A stretch of DNA of 64,000 nucleotides from Pseudomonas sp. RIT-PI-r (GTDB lineage Bacteria; Pseudomonadota; Gammaproteobacteria; Pseudomonadales; Pseudomonadaceae), in assembly GCF_001297015.1 (NCBI RefSeq), contig NZ_LIGE01000022.1, positions 62,001 through 126,000 on the forward strand, given 5' to 3'. Shown one piece after another: positions 1 to 8,938 of the stretch. A model generated the notes under the pieces. The model searched no databases. It had not been told where the DNA came from and was given only the letters and a program-made list of their open reading frames with translations. Position 1 is the first letter of the stretch. Each line of letters opens with the position of its first letter. Position numbers and translations under genes: made by a program.

Positions 1-1
1 G

Positions 2-898
2 TTATGGAGTTCCTGCTATGCCTTTGGTGGTCTGGTGGCGTCACCGTTTGCCGGTTGGTGGGCATACACGCTCGTTGGCAGTTGGCACGCGGCGTTTATT
101 TCCAGTGCCGCCGTGGTCGCCGTGGTCGCGGTGTTGTTCTTTATCTTCCAACGCAATAAACCGGAAGACGTCGGCTTGCCGGCAGTCGAGCCGGAGCCCG
201 AACTCACGGCTGAAGAAACCGCAGCCAACAGCAAACTCAGTGTCTGGGAACCGTTGAAGGAAATCCTGCGCAACCGCACGGTACTGGTTCTGGGCCTGGC
301 GTATTTCATGTTGAAACCGGCGCGTTACGCGATTCTGTTGTGGGGGCCGGTGATCGTTTTCGAACAGATGCCCAGCGTCGGCAAGGTCGGCGCGGCAATC
401 ATTCCGACCTCGTTCGAACTGGCCGGTTTGCTCGGGCCGATCATGATCGGTCTGGCCTCGGACAAACTGTTCGGCGCCCGCCGCATGCCCGCGTGCGTGA
501 TCAGTCTGCTCTTGCTCACCGTGACGCTGGCGCTGTTCATGGCGGCGTTGCAGTCCGGTAGCGTGATAATCGTGGTGGCGCTGTTGTTTGTCATGGGCCT
601 GACCCTGTACGGCCCGGATTCGATGATCAGCGGTGCGGCTGCCATCGACTTCGGCAAGGCCAAGGCTGGCGCCACGGCGGCAGGCTTCGTTAACGGCTGC
701 GGCTCGGTCGGCGCGGTGCTTGGCGGTTTGCTTCCCGGATACTTCGATACGGTCACGGTGTTCATTGTCTTCGCCGGTTGCGCCTTGTTCTCGGCACTGG
801 TGCTGATTCCACACTGGAACAGTCGCCCGGTCGGCGTGATGGAACCGCGCGCATCCATTCCCAATTGCCCGTTGACGATCAAACCCCTGCGTTCCTGA
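2..898 (+). CDS. MFS transporter, OPA (organophosphate antiporter)-like, 3' part
   Basis: This is the C-terminal 298 residues of a major facilitator transporter; the reading frame is open to the left window edge, so the start lies outside. The visible part has hydrophobic segments consistent with the last six or so transmembrane helices. The segment GPDSMISGAAAIDFGKAKAG followed by a glycine-rich helix resembles the GlpT/UhpT/PgtP organophosphate:phosphate antiporter branch. The stop is followed after about 70 bases by an FAD-dependent amine oxidase gene on the same strand, so the two are probably co-transcribed and serve one substrate. The substrate cannot be read from sequence; a phosphorylated or phosphonate compound is an inference from family only. 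Confidence 0.85.
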   Translation, partial: LWSSCYAFGGLVASPFAGWWAYTLVGSWHAAFISSAAVVAVVAVLFFIFQRNKPEDVGLPAVEPEPELTAEETAANSKLSVWEPLKEILRNRTVLVLGLAYFMLKPARYAILLWGPVIVFEQMPSVGKVGAAIIPTSFELAGLLGPIMIGLASDKLFGARRMPACVISLLLLTVTLALFMAALQSGSVIIVVALLFVMGLTLYGPDSMISGAAAIDFGKAKAGATAAGFVNGCGSVGAVLGGLLPGYFDTVTVFIVFAGCALFSALVLIPHWNSRPVGVMEPRASIPNCPLTIKPLRS

Positions 899-970
899 AA
901 CCCCTTGCCTCGCGGCCTGCTGCGGCGCTCGCGGCAGGCTGTGTCGTGGCCAATTGACTGGAGAAAACCC

Positions 971-2362
971 ATGAGACCGTTTTGGCTGGAGCAGGCCTTG
1001 CAGACCGATACTTCTGAAATCTGTGCGCCGCTGCAAGGCGAAGTGCGCACTGACGTGTGCATCGTCGGCGGCGGTTACACCGGTTTGTGGACGGCGATCA
1101 TGCTCAAACAGCAGAACCCCGAAATCGATGTGCTACTGATCGAAGCGGACATCTGCGGCGCTGGCGCCAGTGGGCGCAACGGTGGCTGCGCGTTGTCGTG
1201 GTCGGCCAAGTATTTCACTCTCGAGCGCTTGTTCGGCGTCGAGGAGGCAGTACGTCTGGTCAAGGAATCGGAGCGCAGCATCCACGCCATCGGCGAGTTT
1301 TGCGAGCAGTACGACGTGGATGCCGATTACCGGCTCGACGGCACGTTGTACACCGCGACCAATCGCGCGCAGGTCGGCTCGACCGACGCGGTGATCGCCG
1401 CGCTGGAGCGTAACGGCATCAACTCGTTCAGCCAGCGTCCAGTGGCCGATGTCCAGCGCATGGCTGGCTCCGGCAAACATCTGGAGGGCTGGTTTTCGCC
1501 GGCAGCGGCGAGTGTGCAACCCGGCAAACTGGTGCGCGGTTTGCGCCGGGTGGCGTTGCAACTGGGCGTGAAAATCCACGAAAACACGGCGATGACCGGG
1601 CTGGAGGAGGGCCGTCCGGCGCGTATCCAGACAGCGAACGGCAATGTGATCGCCGACCGTGTAGTGCTGGCGATGAACGCCTGGATGGCCCGCGCTTTCC
1701 CGCAGTTCGAACGCAGTGTGGCAATCGTTTCCAGCGACATGCTGATCACCGAACCGCGCCCGGAACTGCTTCAGGAAATCGGCTTGACCAGTGGCGTCAC
1801 CGTGCTCGATTCACGGATTTTCGTCCACTACTACCACAACACCCCGGACGGCCGGATCATGCTCGGCAAGGGCGGCAACACGTTCGCTTATGGCGGGCGG
1901 ATGCTGCCGGTATTCGATCAGCCGTCGCCCTATGCGGGGCTGCTCCAGCGCAGTCTTGCCGATTTTTTCCCGGCGTTTGCCGAGGTCAAAGTCGACGCGA
2001 CCTGGAACGGTCCCTCGGATCGCTCGGTGACCGGCCTGCCGTTTTTCGGGCAGATGAGCAGCAGCGGCAATGTGTTTTACGGTTTCGGCTATTCCGGTAG
2101 CGGCGTCGGTCCGTGTCACATGGGCGGGCAGATTCTCGCGTCGCTGGTGCAGGGCCTGGATAACCCGTGGACGCGCTCGCCGCTGGTCAATGGCCCGCTG
2201 GGCTACTTCCCGCCGGAACCGATTCGTTACTTCGGTTCGCTGATGGTGCGCAACGCCATCCGGCGCAAGGAGCGCGCTGAAGACCACGGTCGCCGACCAC
2301 GGCATCTGGACGTGCGCCTGGCAAAATTCGCCGCGGCGGCGGGTAAGGCGGACAAAGCCTGA
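971..2362 (+). CDS. FAD-dependent oxidoreductase (DAO family)
   Basis: A 463-residue flavoprotein of the D-amino-acid oxidase/glycine oxidase superfamily. A Rossmann FAD-binding motif VCIVGGGYTG lies near residues 29-38, followed by the family-typical GASGRNGG at about residue 70 and the C-terminal GYSGSGVGPCHMGG flavin-contact region. Such enzymes oxidise primary or secondary amines to imines, passing electrons to oxygen or a quinone. I chose ATG 971 because GGAG (959-962) sits just upstream and the FAD motif then falls at its usual distance from the N-terminus; an upstream in-frame start at 905 would add an unlikely Arg-rich leader. It follows the OPA-type transporter gene closely. The exact substrate is unknown. 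Confidence 0.88.
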   Translation: MRPFWLEQALQTDTSEICAPLQGEVRTDVCIVGGGYTGLWTAIMLKQQNPEIDVLLIEADICGAGASGRNGGCALSWSAKYFTLERLFGVEEAVRLVKESERSIHAIGEFCEQYDVDADYRLDGTLYTATNRAQVGSTDAVIAALERNGINSFSQRPVADVQRMAGSGKHLEGWFSPAAASVQPGKLVRGLRRVALQLGVKIHENTAMTGLEEGRPARIQTANGNVIADRVVLAMNAWMARAFPQFERSVAIVSSDMLITEPRPELLQEIGLTSGVTVLDSRIFVHYYHNTPDGRIMLGKGGNTFAYGGRMLPVFDQPSPYAGLLQRSLADFFPAFAEVKVDATWNGPSDRSVTGLPFFGQMSSSGNVFYGFGYSGSGVGPCHMGGQILASLVQGLDNPWTRSPLVNGPLGYFPPEPIRYFGSLMVRNAIRRKERAEDHGRRPRHLDVRLAKFAAAAGKADKA

Positions 2363-2378
2363 AAACCCACCACCCTGT

Positions 2379-2462
2379 GTAGGAGCTGCCGCAGGCTGCG
2401 ATCTTTTGATCTGGTTTTTTAACAAACAAGATCAAAAGATCGCAGCCTGCGGCAGCTCCTGC
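2379..2462. repeat. REP-like long inverted repeat / terminator
   Basis: Two 33-base arms (2379-2411 and 2430-2462), nearly perfectly complementary, contain GGAGCTGCCGCAGGCTGCGA and AAAAGATCGCAG with an 18-base loop. It lies between two convergent genes, so it probably terminates both. The sequence family differs from the 'GAGCCTGCTCGCGA' REPs elsewhere in the window but recurs at 14244-14334 and in part at 22692-22722. Confidence 0.85.
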
Positions 2463-2471
2463 ACTGGTGGG

Positions 2472-3854
2472 TCAGTTGCGGTAGAGGAGCCAGTCGAGTA
2501 GCTGGGGGCAGGCTTGAGTGGGCGGTATTTGTTGCTGCGGCAGTTCGCCTTGCGTGCCCAGGCAGAGGATCGGTCGATCCGGATCGCTGTCGAGAAAACT
2601 CACCCATACCTCACTGCCGGCACAGGGCAGTTCATGGGCTGCGATCCGCCCATTGGCGTTGGTCAGGGCAATCGGCAGCCATATTCCATCGTCTGCCTGC
2701 ACAGTTGAGCCTGGCCACAGGTTGACGTTGATTCGGCCTTGGTCATCGAGGGTGGCTGGCTGCCCGGGCGTGCCGAGTACGCGCGCCTGGTGATAGCCGG
2801 GGATCATCGGTCGCGGCTGCTTGAGTGCCGGGCGAAATTCCGTCGACCAGGGCAGGGCAACGAAATCGTTGTGGTAACGGTAAACGCTGGGTGTCGGATC
2901 GAGAATCGACGGTTGTTGCCCCTGATGGTGCATTTCGGTGATCAACCATTGTTCGTTGAAACTGTTGATCGGATGCTCCGCGACCTGAATCAATTGACCA
3001 CTGAGCAAATCCGCGCAATTGCTACGGCCATGGATCGAGCGATATTGACAGCGCTGACGCTGCAGATGGCGACGACTGCGTTGTTCGGCATAGCGATGCT
3101 GCTTTGACAGCGCCGTTGTCGGGCCGATGACAGTCTGGTTGGCGGCATCCTCGCTGACGTGTCGGTGTCCGCGATCGCGTACATGGCGTAGCGGCGCAAC
3201 CGGCACCGCGTCATGGCGCTGGAACAACGTGGCGATACACGGCGAGGGCGCATCGTCATCGAGACTGAACGGCAGGAGCGTGGTGTCTTGGGGCAAACTC
3301 AGGCTGTCATCGGCGAACACCACGACATGCCCGTTCAGGTCATGCTCGAAGTGGTAATGAATGCCTTCTTCCTCGCACAGTCGTTGCAGCAATGCCAGGT
3401 CGCTTTCCTCATATTGGATACAGAACTCGCGATTGGGGTATTGGTCAACGATCATCTCCATTCGGTAACTGTCGATCGGCAGCGCGTTTTCCTCAAGTAA
3501 CCGTTGGAGAATCTGCGGCACGCTCAAGTTTACGAATACGCGGCGCCTGTGCGCTGGAGCGAGCTGTTGCAGAGAGGGTACCAGCAGCAGTCGATAGCCG
3601 ACTCTATGGGCGCCGCGATGTTCGCAACTGGCGCTTTCGATGCGGCCGTGAATCCCGTGATGGTCACTCAGATGCAGAAATGCCGGCTGCTGCAACAGCG
3701 TGGCTGGGGCCATGGCCTGGCCGAGGCCGATCAGTTCAATGTCGAAGCGGTAGGGGTGATTGAGCGCTTCCTCACCGCGAAAACGCAACACCGGCATTTG
3801 CAACCCACTGTCGGTCAGGGTCAGCGTGAAGGGACTTTCCATGTCATTGAGCAT
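2472..3854 (-). CDS. Short VgrG-family type VI secretion tip protein
   Basis: About 460 residues. The N-terminus (FTLTLTDSGLQ, then ALNHPYRFDIEL) is the gp27-like start of VgrG proteins, and the LLQRLCEEEGIHYHFEHD segment is the conserved VgrG core. Near the C-terminus, DQGRINVNLWPG and GSEVWVSFLDSDPDRPILCLGTQ form the gp5-like OB-fold. The protein then stops: the long beta-helical needle of full-length VgrGs (usually above 600 residues) is missing. VgrG trimers cap the Hcp tube and carry effectors. No other T6SS gene lies nearby, so it is an orphan. The start is uncertain: ATG 3854, ATG 3842 and GTG 3860 are all in frame and none has a strong Shine-Dalgarno sequence. Confidence 0.8.
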   Translation of the reverse strand: MLNDMESPFTLTLTDSGLQMPVLRFRGEEALNHPYRFDIELIGLGQAMAPATLLQQPAFLHLSDHHGIHGRIESASCEHRGAHRVGYRLLLVPSLQQLAPAHRRRVFVNLSVPQILQRLLEENALPIDSYRMEMIVDQYPNREFCIQYEESDLALLQRLCEEEGIHYHFEHDLNGHVVVFADDSLSLPQDTTLLPFSLDDDAPSPCIATLFQRHDAVPVAPLRHVRDRGHRHVSEDAANQTVIGPTTALSKQHRYAEQRSRRHLQRQRCQYRSIHGRSNCADLLSGQLIQVAEHPINSFNEQWLITEMHHQGQQPSILDPTPSVYRYHNDFVALPWSTEFRPALKQPRPMIPGYHQARVLGTPGQPATLDDQGRINVNLWPGSTVQADDGIWLPIALTNANGRIAAHELPCAGSEVWVSFLDSDPDRPILCLGTQGELPQQQIPPTQACPQLLDWLLYRN

Positions 3855-4075
3855 TCGCACAGGCTCTGTCTGGCAATATGGCCCCAGAGGGTACGAAACC
3901 GCAGCGCTGAATGGTTATGTCAAAGCGGCTTTTCAGAATCGGCCTACACGTTCTGGTGAAAATGTCGATTCAGCATTACGATTTTTTTGGTCGATTGCCG
4001 ACTTTAGGCCGTATAAACTTGGCGCCACGCGTCGGCCAATAGATGTCTCGGCGCCACAGATCAAGAGAGTGAGTA

Positions 4076-4780
4076 ATGGGCGCACAGTGGAAGGTTAAAC
4101 ACAAAGAAGCGGCAGCCAACGCCAGGGGCAAAATCTTCGGCAAGCTGGTGAAAGAAATCACCATTGCTGCGCGCAACGGTGCCGATACTGCCACCAACGC
4201 ACACCTGCGTCTGGTGGTCGAACAGGCCAAGAAAGCCTCGATGCCGAAAGAAACCCTCGATCGCGCGATCAAGAAAGGCGCAGGCCTGCTGGGTGAAGCG
4301 GTGCAATACCATCGCGTGACCTACGAAGGTTTCGCCCCGCATCAGGTGCCGCTGATCGTCGAGTGCGTGACTGACAACGTCAACCGTACCGTAGCGGAAA
4401 TCCGCGTCGCGTTCCGCAAGGGCCAATTGGGCGCTTCCGGCTCCGTGGCCTGGGACTTCAACCACGTCGGCATGATCGAAGCCTCGCCGGACACCCCGGA
4501 CGCCGATCCGGAAATGGCTGCCATCGAAGCCGGAGCCCAGGATTTTGAAGCGGGTGAAGACGGCGCGACGCTGTTCCTGACCGACCCGACTGACCTTGAC
4601 GCGGTGCAGAAATCCCTGCCGGAGCAAGGTTTCACGGTATTGTCGGCCAAGCTTGGTTATCAGCCGAAGAACCCGGTCAGCGGCCTGAGCGACGAGCAGA
4701 TGGCTGAGGTTGAAGCGTTCCTCGAAGGCCTCGACAACCATGATGACGTGCAGGACATGTTTGTTGGCCTGGCGGGCTGA
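4076..4780 (+). CDS. YebC/PmpR-family protein, YeeN-like paralogue
   Basis: 234 residues, the normal length for the YebC/TACO1 family. It opens with [19 protein letters not shown] and carries the family's [19 protein letters not shown] block around residues 100-118 and an acidic C-terminus. The divergent N-terminus resembles E. coli YeeN more than canonical YebC. Members have been described as DNA-binding regulators, and more recently as ribosome-associated factors easing translation of proline stretches; which applies here is not visible. It is monocistronic, with an imperfect REP pair immediately downstream. Confidence 0.9.
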   Translation: MGAQWKVKHKEAAANARGKIFGKLVKEITIAARNGADTATNAHLRLVVEQAKKASMPKETLDRAIKKGAGLLGEAVQYHRVTYEGFAPHQVPLIVECVTDNVNRTVAEIRVAFRKGQLGASGSVAWDFNHVGMIEASPDTPDADPEMAAIEAGAQDFEAGEDGATLFLTDPTDLDAVQKSLPEQGFTVLSAKLGYQPKNPVSGLSDEQMAEVEAFLEGLDNHDDVQDMFVGLAG

Positions 4781-4803
4781 TCGACTGCGTCAGTGATGGC
4801 CAC

Positions 4804-4892
4804 ATCGCGAGCAGGCGAAGGCCTACAGGCCAGAGGTGAACACATCATTCGTGATCACCACCGTCCACTGTAGGCGTGAGCCTGCTCGCGAT
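4804..4892. repeat. REP doublet (imperfect)
   Basis: The arms ATCGCGAGCAGGC (from 4804) and GTGAGCCTGCTCGCGAT (ending 4892) are inverted around a loop of about 40 bases. It lies between the convergent YeeN-like and LRR-kinase genes. The left arm carries mismatches (GCGAAGGCC instead of CTCACTCC), so this is a degenerating copy. Confidence 0.8.
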
Positions 4893-4906
4893 TGACCGCG
4901 CAGCGG

Positions 4907-6220
4907 TCACAGATTCTCAAGCTGCCGTATGACCTCAGCAAACCCCGGCCGCGCCAGCACATCCGCCTGACAGCAACGTCGCTCCAGCTCTTCAAGCACC
5001 GTACGCAGTTGATCACTCAACCCCGAGTCGATGCGCGCCAGCAACTCACCCAACAGAATCCCGAACGCACGTACTTCGATACGTTGCAGCGCGCGCGTTT
5101 GCGCCGTGTCGGCAATGGCATGGAACGACGCCCCGCCAAAATCCCCGAGCAGGCAATCGCCGCACTCGTTCAACAAAATGTTGTGCCCATAGAGATCGCC
5201 GTGGGTGATCCCTTGCTGATGCAGATGCTCCGCTGCCGAGGCGATGCCTCTGGCAATGTTCAGCGCCACCTCGACACTGAACCGGCAATCCTCGGCGTAA
5301 ACATCCCGCGAGCAGGATGCCAGGCTTGGCAGGTCGGCGAGGTTACGGAAGGACGGATCGATCAGTTGCATCACCAATCCCTGCTGGCCGTCGGGATGGC
5401 CACTGATGCGCCCCTCGATGCGGATCAGATTGGGATGCAGGCCCGCGGTGATACAGGCGTTCATTTCGTGCAGCGGCGAACCGTCGCTGGTCATTTCACC
5501 TTTGTACAATTTCACCGCCACCGACGTCACTGAGCCATCGTCGCGTTGCCAGCTCGCCCGGGAAATCACTCCCGAGGCACCTTCACCCAACCGTTGCTCC
5601 AGACGCAGCGCCGACCAGGCAATCTGCGGCGTCGCTTCCAGCGCGGCGGCGTCTGCCTCGGTTTCCAGCGGGTTACCGGCGTACGCTAGCCAGGTCAGGC
5701 TCGGCAGCGCGAGCAGCCACTGCGGCAGTTCGGTCAGGTGGTTGGCGGAAATGCGCAGCAACTCAAGCCGATGGCAGTTGCTCAACGAAGGCGGCAGCGC
5801 TTGCAGGCGGTTGCCGGACAGCATGAGCTTTTGCAGGGCCGGGCGCTCACCGAGTTCCCTCGGCAGGCTTTCGATGCAGTTGTCGGTCAGGATCAGCCAG
5901 CGCAAGTGCGGCGGCAGAGCTTCGCCGGGTACGTTGACGATGCGATTGGCTCTGAAGCCGACCATCGTCAGCGCCGCGCATTGGCCGAGACAGGCCGGCA
6001 GTTCAGTGAACGGGTTGTCTGAGCAGAACAGCACGCGCATCCGGGTCAAACGGTGCAAGTCATCCGGCAGGCTACTCAGGGCATTACCGCTGAGGTTGAG
6101 GATTTCCAGAGTGTCGGCCAGCTCGAAAATCTCGACCGGGAACTCGGTCAGTCCGCAGGACAGGTCCAGCCGCGTGATGCCCGACAACTCGCCGGCGCGC
6201 AATTGAGCAAGGGTGTGCAT
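4907..6220 (-). CDS. Leucine-rich-repeat protein with C-terminal protein-kinase domain
   Basis: 437 residues in two parts. Residues about 15-185 hold roughly seven LRR units of the bacterial/IRLRR type (LEILNLSGNALSSLP, LQKLMLSGNRLQALP). Residues about 205-437 form a eukaryotic-like kinase: glycine loop LGEGASGV (211-218), ATP-anchoring lysine in VAVKLYKGE (K237), catalytic loop HGDLYGHN (340-347) and Mg-binding DFG (360-362). The catalytic arginine of HRD is replaced by glycine, but the aspartate, asparagine and DFG are kept, so activity is plausible. There is no signal peptide or transmembrane helix, so it should be cytosolic. Its partner is unknown. It stands alone on the minus strand, about 125 bases downstream of the ZapE-like gene. 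Confidence 0.88.
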   Translation of the reverse strand: MHTLAQLRAGELSGITRLDLSCGLTEFPVEIFELADTLEILNLSGNALSSLPDDLHRLTRMRVLFCSDNPFTELPACLGQCAALTMVGFRANRIVNVPGEALPPHLRWLILTDNCIESLPRELGERPALQKLMLSGNRLQALPPSLSNCHRLELLRISANHLTELPQWLLALPSLTWLAYAGNPLETEADAAALEATPQIAWSALRLEQRLGEGASGVISRASWQRDDGSVTSVAVKLYKGEMTSDGSPLHEMNACITAGLHPNLIRIEGRISGHPDGQQGLVMQLIDPSFRNLADLPSLASCSRDVYAEDCRFSVEVALNIARGIASAAEHLHQQGITHGDLYGHNILLNECGDCLLGDFGGASFHAIADTAQTRALQRIEVRAFGILLGELLARIDSGLSDQLRTVLEELERRCCQADVLARPGFAEVIRQLENL

Positions 6221-6345
6221 GTTGGTGTTCGCTAATGATCAGTGGAGCAACGCGGGGGCGCTGAGGATGGGCGACATGATAACGGCAAAGCGGGTTCCGG
6301 GCTTGAGCGCAATGCTGCAAGCTCGCTCCCACAGGGTCGGTGTGG

Positions 6346-7500
6346 TCAGTCGTCGTTGTGCATCTCTTGCAACTGCCCCAACCGGCTGCGCGTGCGCGCC
6401 AGGTCAATGGCGTGGCCGTCGAGGCTTTCGTGCAAGGGCAGGCGACCCAGCAACGTCAGATGCTTGTCCTGGTCGTACAACACGTCGATCAGGTTGATGA
6501 AGCGTTGTTGCGCGGCGATCGGGCATTCTCCCAGCTCCGGTAGATCATCAATGATCCAGCGGTCGAAACGTCGACACAGCTCCAGATAATCCATGACCGC
6601 CGTCGGCTGTTCACACAGTTCGTTGAAGGTAAAACCGACACTTCGCTCTTTACACCAGCGAGCCCGAATCTGCCGGGTGCCGACGGTTAGCGCAACGCCC
6701 GGCGCATCCGCAGGCGGCAGCTCCAGAGCGGCGCGTTGCGCTGGCGTGGCTGGCCACACGTAATGCCCCTGAGTGAATATCTGCTGCGCAGAGTGACGCG
6801 TGTGACTGCGGTAATCGTGCGCCCCGCCGACTTCCATCACCTGCATGTGCGTATTGATCAGCTCGATCACCGGTTTGAAGCGGGCGTGATAGAGCGGATT
6901 GGGCAGCAGGCCGTCAGGCGCATAGTTGGAGGTCACCAGCAGCAGAATCTGCCGCTTGAACAATGCCTTGAACAGCCGGGTGATGAGCATGGCGTCGCCG
7001 ATGTCATGCACATGAAACTCGTCGAAACACAGCACCCGACAATCCTCCAGCAATTCGTCCAGCGTCACTTCGAGGGCATCGTCCTGCTCGCGATGGCTGA
7101 ACATGCCCTGATGCAATTGCGCGAAAAACTGATGGAAATGCAGACGCCTTTTCTGGGTGATCGGCAAGGCCTGAAAGAAACCATCGAGCAACCAGCTCTT
7201 GCCGCGTCCGACGGCGCCGAACAGATAAAGACTTGGTGCGGTTCGGCCGCTTGCGCCAAACAACAGGCTGGCTTGCTGCGCCATGCACTCGATGACGCGC
7301 TGCTGGCTATGACTGAGGGTGTAACCCTGACCGCTGGCCTTGTGCCGGAAGTAGTCGCGGATCGACTGGGCACTGGCGTCATGCCCGGCACTGGCCGGCA
7401 AACCCTTGCCCAACCAACGGCGCAATGCCGGCCAGCGCTGGATCAGTCGCGATCGTTTCGGCAGGTGGGCAGGCACTGGGGGCGTCTCCGTGTTCGTCAA
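6346..7500 (-). CDS. zapE: ZapE/AFG1-like ATPase
   Basis: 384 residues. Walker A is GAVGRGKS (95-102) and Walker B is VLCFDEFHVHDIGDA (156-170), a signature of the AFG1/ZapE family; the TSNYAPDGLLPNPL segment (sensor region) also fits. In E. coli ZapE binds FtsZ and affects Z-ring stability; the mitochondrial relative AFG1/LACE1 acts in protein quality control. The only start giving this length is TTG 7500, with GGAAG about 8 bases upstream; no ATG lies near. Pseudomonads often have two copies, and the extended N-terminus (residues 1-45) suggests this may be the divergent paralogue. Confidence 0.85.
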   Translation of the reverse strand: MTNTETPPVPAHLPKRSRLIQRWPALRRWLGKGLPASAGHDASAQSIRDYFRHKASGQGYTLSHSQQRVIECMAQQASLLFGASGRTAPSLYLFGAVGRGKSWLLDGFFQALPITQKRRLHFHQFFAQLHQGMFSHREQDDALEVTLDELLEDCRVLCFDEFHVHDIGDAMLITRLFKALFKRQILLLVTSNYAPDGLLPNPLYHARFKPVIELINTHMQVMEVGGAHDYRSHTRHSAQQIFTQGHYVWPATPAQRAALELPPADAPGVALTVGTRQIRARWCKERSVGFTFNELCEQPTAVMDYLELCRRFDRWIIDDLPELGECPIAAQQRFINLIDVLYDQDKHLTLLGRLPLHESLDGHAIDLARTRSRLGQLQEMHNDD

Positions 7501-7763
7501 GACCGGCTTCCGGGAGCGTGGCGACGTAGTGTAACCAGACGCCGACCTGGCCAGCCACCGCGACGATTCCAGAGTGGGCGGTTATTGGACAGAATCCTAC
7601 GGCACGTACAGCTATTTTTAGCGACTTGGCCTGACCGATTGCCAACCTTTCGAAACATATCCCGGATGATCACTGGATCCAATCGACTGGCGGAATCGTC
7701 GACCGTTGCTAACCTCAATCACAGAAACGACGTCGCAAGCGATCACTGACAAGGAACGGCGCA
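7501..7763. other. Divergent intergenic region upstream of the archaic pilus operon
   Basis: 263 bases separating the ZapE-like gene from the pilus operon. It must hold the pilus promoter and its activator sites. I could not identify a confident -35/-10 pair or a palindrome. The only clear element is the AAGGAA Shine-Dalgarno sequence at 7751 for the first pilus gene. Confidence 0.5.
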
Positions 7764-8285
7764 GTGAATGTACATGTGGTCATGGGGCTGCTGGGGGCAC
7801 TCGTTGCACCTGTTCATGCGGCAGATCTTCAGGTCGAAGTGCGCGTCGATGTGCAGCGCGGCTGCCAGTTGATCGGCCAACAGCGTGGCGCCGGCATTGA
7901 GCAACTGGGTGTGCTCGACTTCGGCAGCACCGCACGCCTCGATGACCCCGCCGGGCCGTTGGCTGCCGCGTTGACCAATCAGCGCCTGCCACGGCTGGAG
8001 TGCAACCCCGACACGCCTTACCAGATGCGCGTCGATGGCGGCTTGCATGGCGGTGTCGGTGAGGTCCGCTACATGGCCGGTTCGACCGGCAGCAAACCTA
8101 TTCCGTATCGCTTGTATCAGGACGCGGCGCGCCGGGTACCGCTGGTGGTGGATGTGCCAGTCAGCGGGCGGGTGCCGGACAGTGGCACGGTAGAGCTGCC
8201 GCTGTATGCGCGCATCGAGCGCTTGGCTGAGGTGCCGCGAGTCAGCCGTTATTCGGATCTGGTCAAGGTGACGGTCACCTGGTGA
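7764..8285 (+). CDS. Spore coat U-domain pilin subunit (archaic pilus, first gene)
   Basis: 173 residues, exported by a short signal peptide ending APVHAA. The mature part has the spore coat U (SCPU) pattern: a first cysteine in VQRGCQLIG, then VLDFGS, a second cysteine in RLECNPDTP, MRVDGG, and the C-terminal donor-strand-type VTVTW. These subunits are built into Csu/CupE-type sigma fimbriae by donor-strand exchange. The start is GTG 7764 with AAGGAA seven bases upstream. It is the first of seven same-strand genes: four SCPU subunits, chaperone, usher and tip subunit. Acinetobacter csu has three SCPU genes before the chaperone. Confidence 0.88.
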   Translation: MNVHVVMGLLGALVAPVHAADLQVEVRVDVQRGCQLIGQQRGAGIEQLGVLDFGSTARLDDPAGPLAAALTNQRLPRLECNPDTPYQMRVDGGLHGGVGEVRYMAGSTGSKPIPYRLYQDAARRVPLVVDVPVSGRVPDSGTVELPLYARIERLAEVPRVSRYSDLVKVTVTW

Positions 8286-8384
8286 TCACGGTTTCAAGGC
8301 ACCCGGCGGACGCGGGTGTGCAAGGAAGGCGTTCCATGATGAACGCGGTGAATGAGTCAGCGTAAAGGAGCAGGGACGGGCGCA

Positions 8385-8918
8385 ATGACAGGCAAACACT
8401 GGATGGTGGTAGCGGCAGGTATGCTGGCTATGCTCGCAGGCAACGCGCAAGCGGCAGGCAGCGGGCAGATCAATGCGCGGCTGATCCTGATTGCCGGCTG
8501 TGAAGGCACCAACACCAGCACACCCGCCCGCCCGGGCCGCGATTTCGGCACCCTCGCTTTCGGCCTTCAGGGCCCGACCCGGAACGCACCGATCAAGGCC
8601 AGTCTCGGCAGTGACAGCAGCGGCAAACTCAACGTCGCCTGCAATCCTTCGGTCACTGGTTTCACCGTCACCATTGACGGCGGCGCCCACGGTGACGGCA
8701 ACACCCGGCGCCTGAGCAACGGCCGCCAGACTCTTCCCTATCAGCTGTTCGTCGATCCCTCCGGCGCCCGGAGCTACAGCATCGGCCAGCAACACAATTT
8801 CGCTGTCACCAGCGCTGCGCAGATACCCATTCCGGTATTCGGCTCGGTGGTGGCGAATACCCGCGCGGTATCGGCAGGTGTCTATACCGACACGCTGACG
8901 GTGACGCTCGACTGGTAA
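8385..8918 (+). CDS. Spore coat U-domain pilin subunit (second)
   Basis: 177 residues starting at ATG 8385, giving a normal signal peptide (MTGKHWMVVAAGMLAMLAGN, cleaved after AQA). An in-frame ATG at 8352 would put an 11-residue hydrophilic extension before it; AAGGAG at 8365-8370 lies 14 bases from 8385, long but usable. Conserved SCPU features are the first cysteine in LIAGCEG, FGTLAFG, the second cysteine in VACNPS, VTIDGG, and the closing YTDTLTVTLDW. It is probably a CsuA- or CsuB-like minor or major subunit of the same pilus. It begins about 100 bases after the first subunit gene. Confidence 0.87.
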   Translation: MTGKHWMVVAAGMLAMLAGNAQAAGSGQINARLILIAGCEGTNTSTPARPGRDFGTLAFGLQGPTRNAPIKASLGSDSSGKLNVACNPSVTGFTVTIDGGAHGDGNTRRLSNGRQTLPYQLFVDPSGARSYSIGQQHNFAVTSAAQIPIPVFGSVVANTRAVSAGVYTDTLTVTLDW

Positions 8919-8938
8919 CCCCGTAGAGGACGGACACC

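Noticed and set aside
2472..3854. Possible frameshift in the middle of the VgrG gene (the segment after DDAPSPC is unusually Arg/His-rich)
   Set aside because: Conserved VgrG features continue in the same frame afterwards (CADLLSGQLIQVAEHP, then the OB-fold), so the segment is divergent, not shifted.
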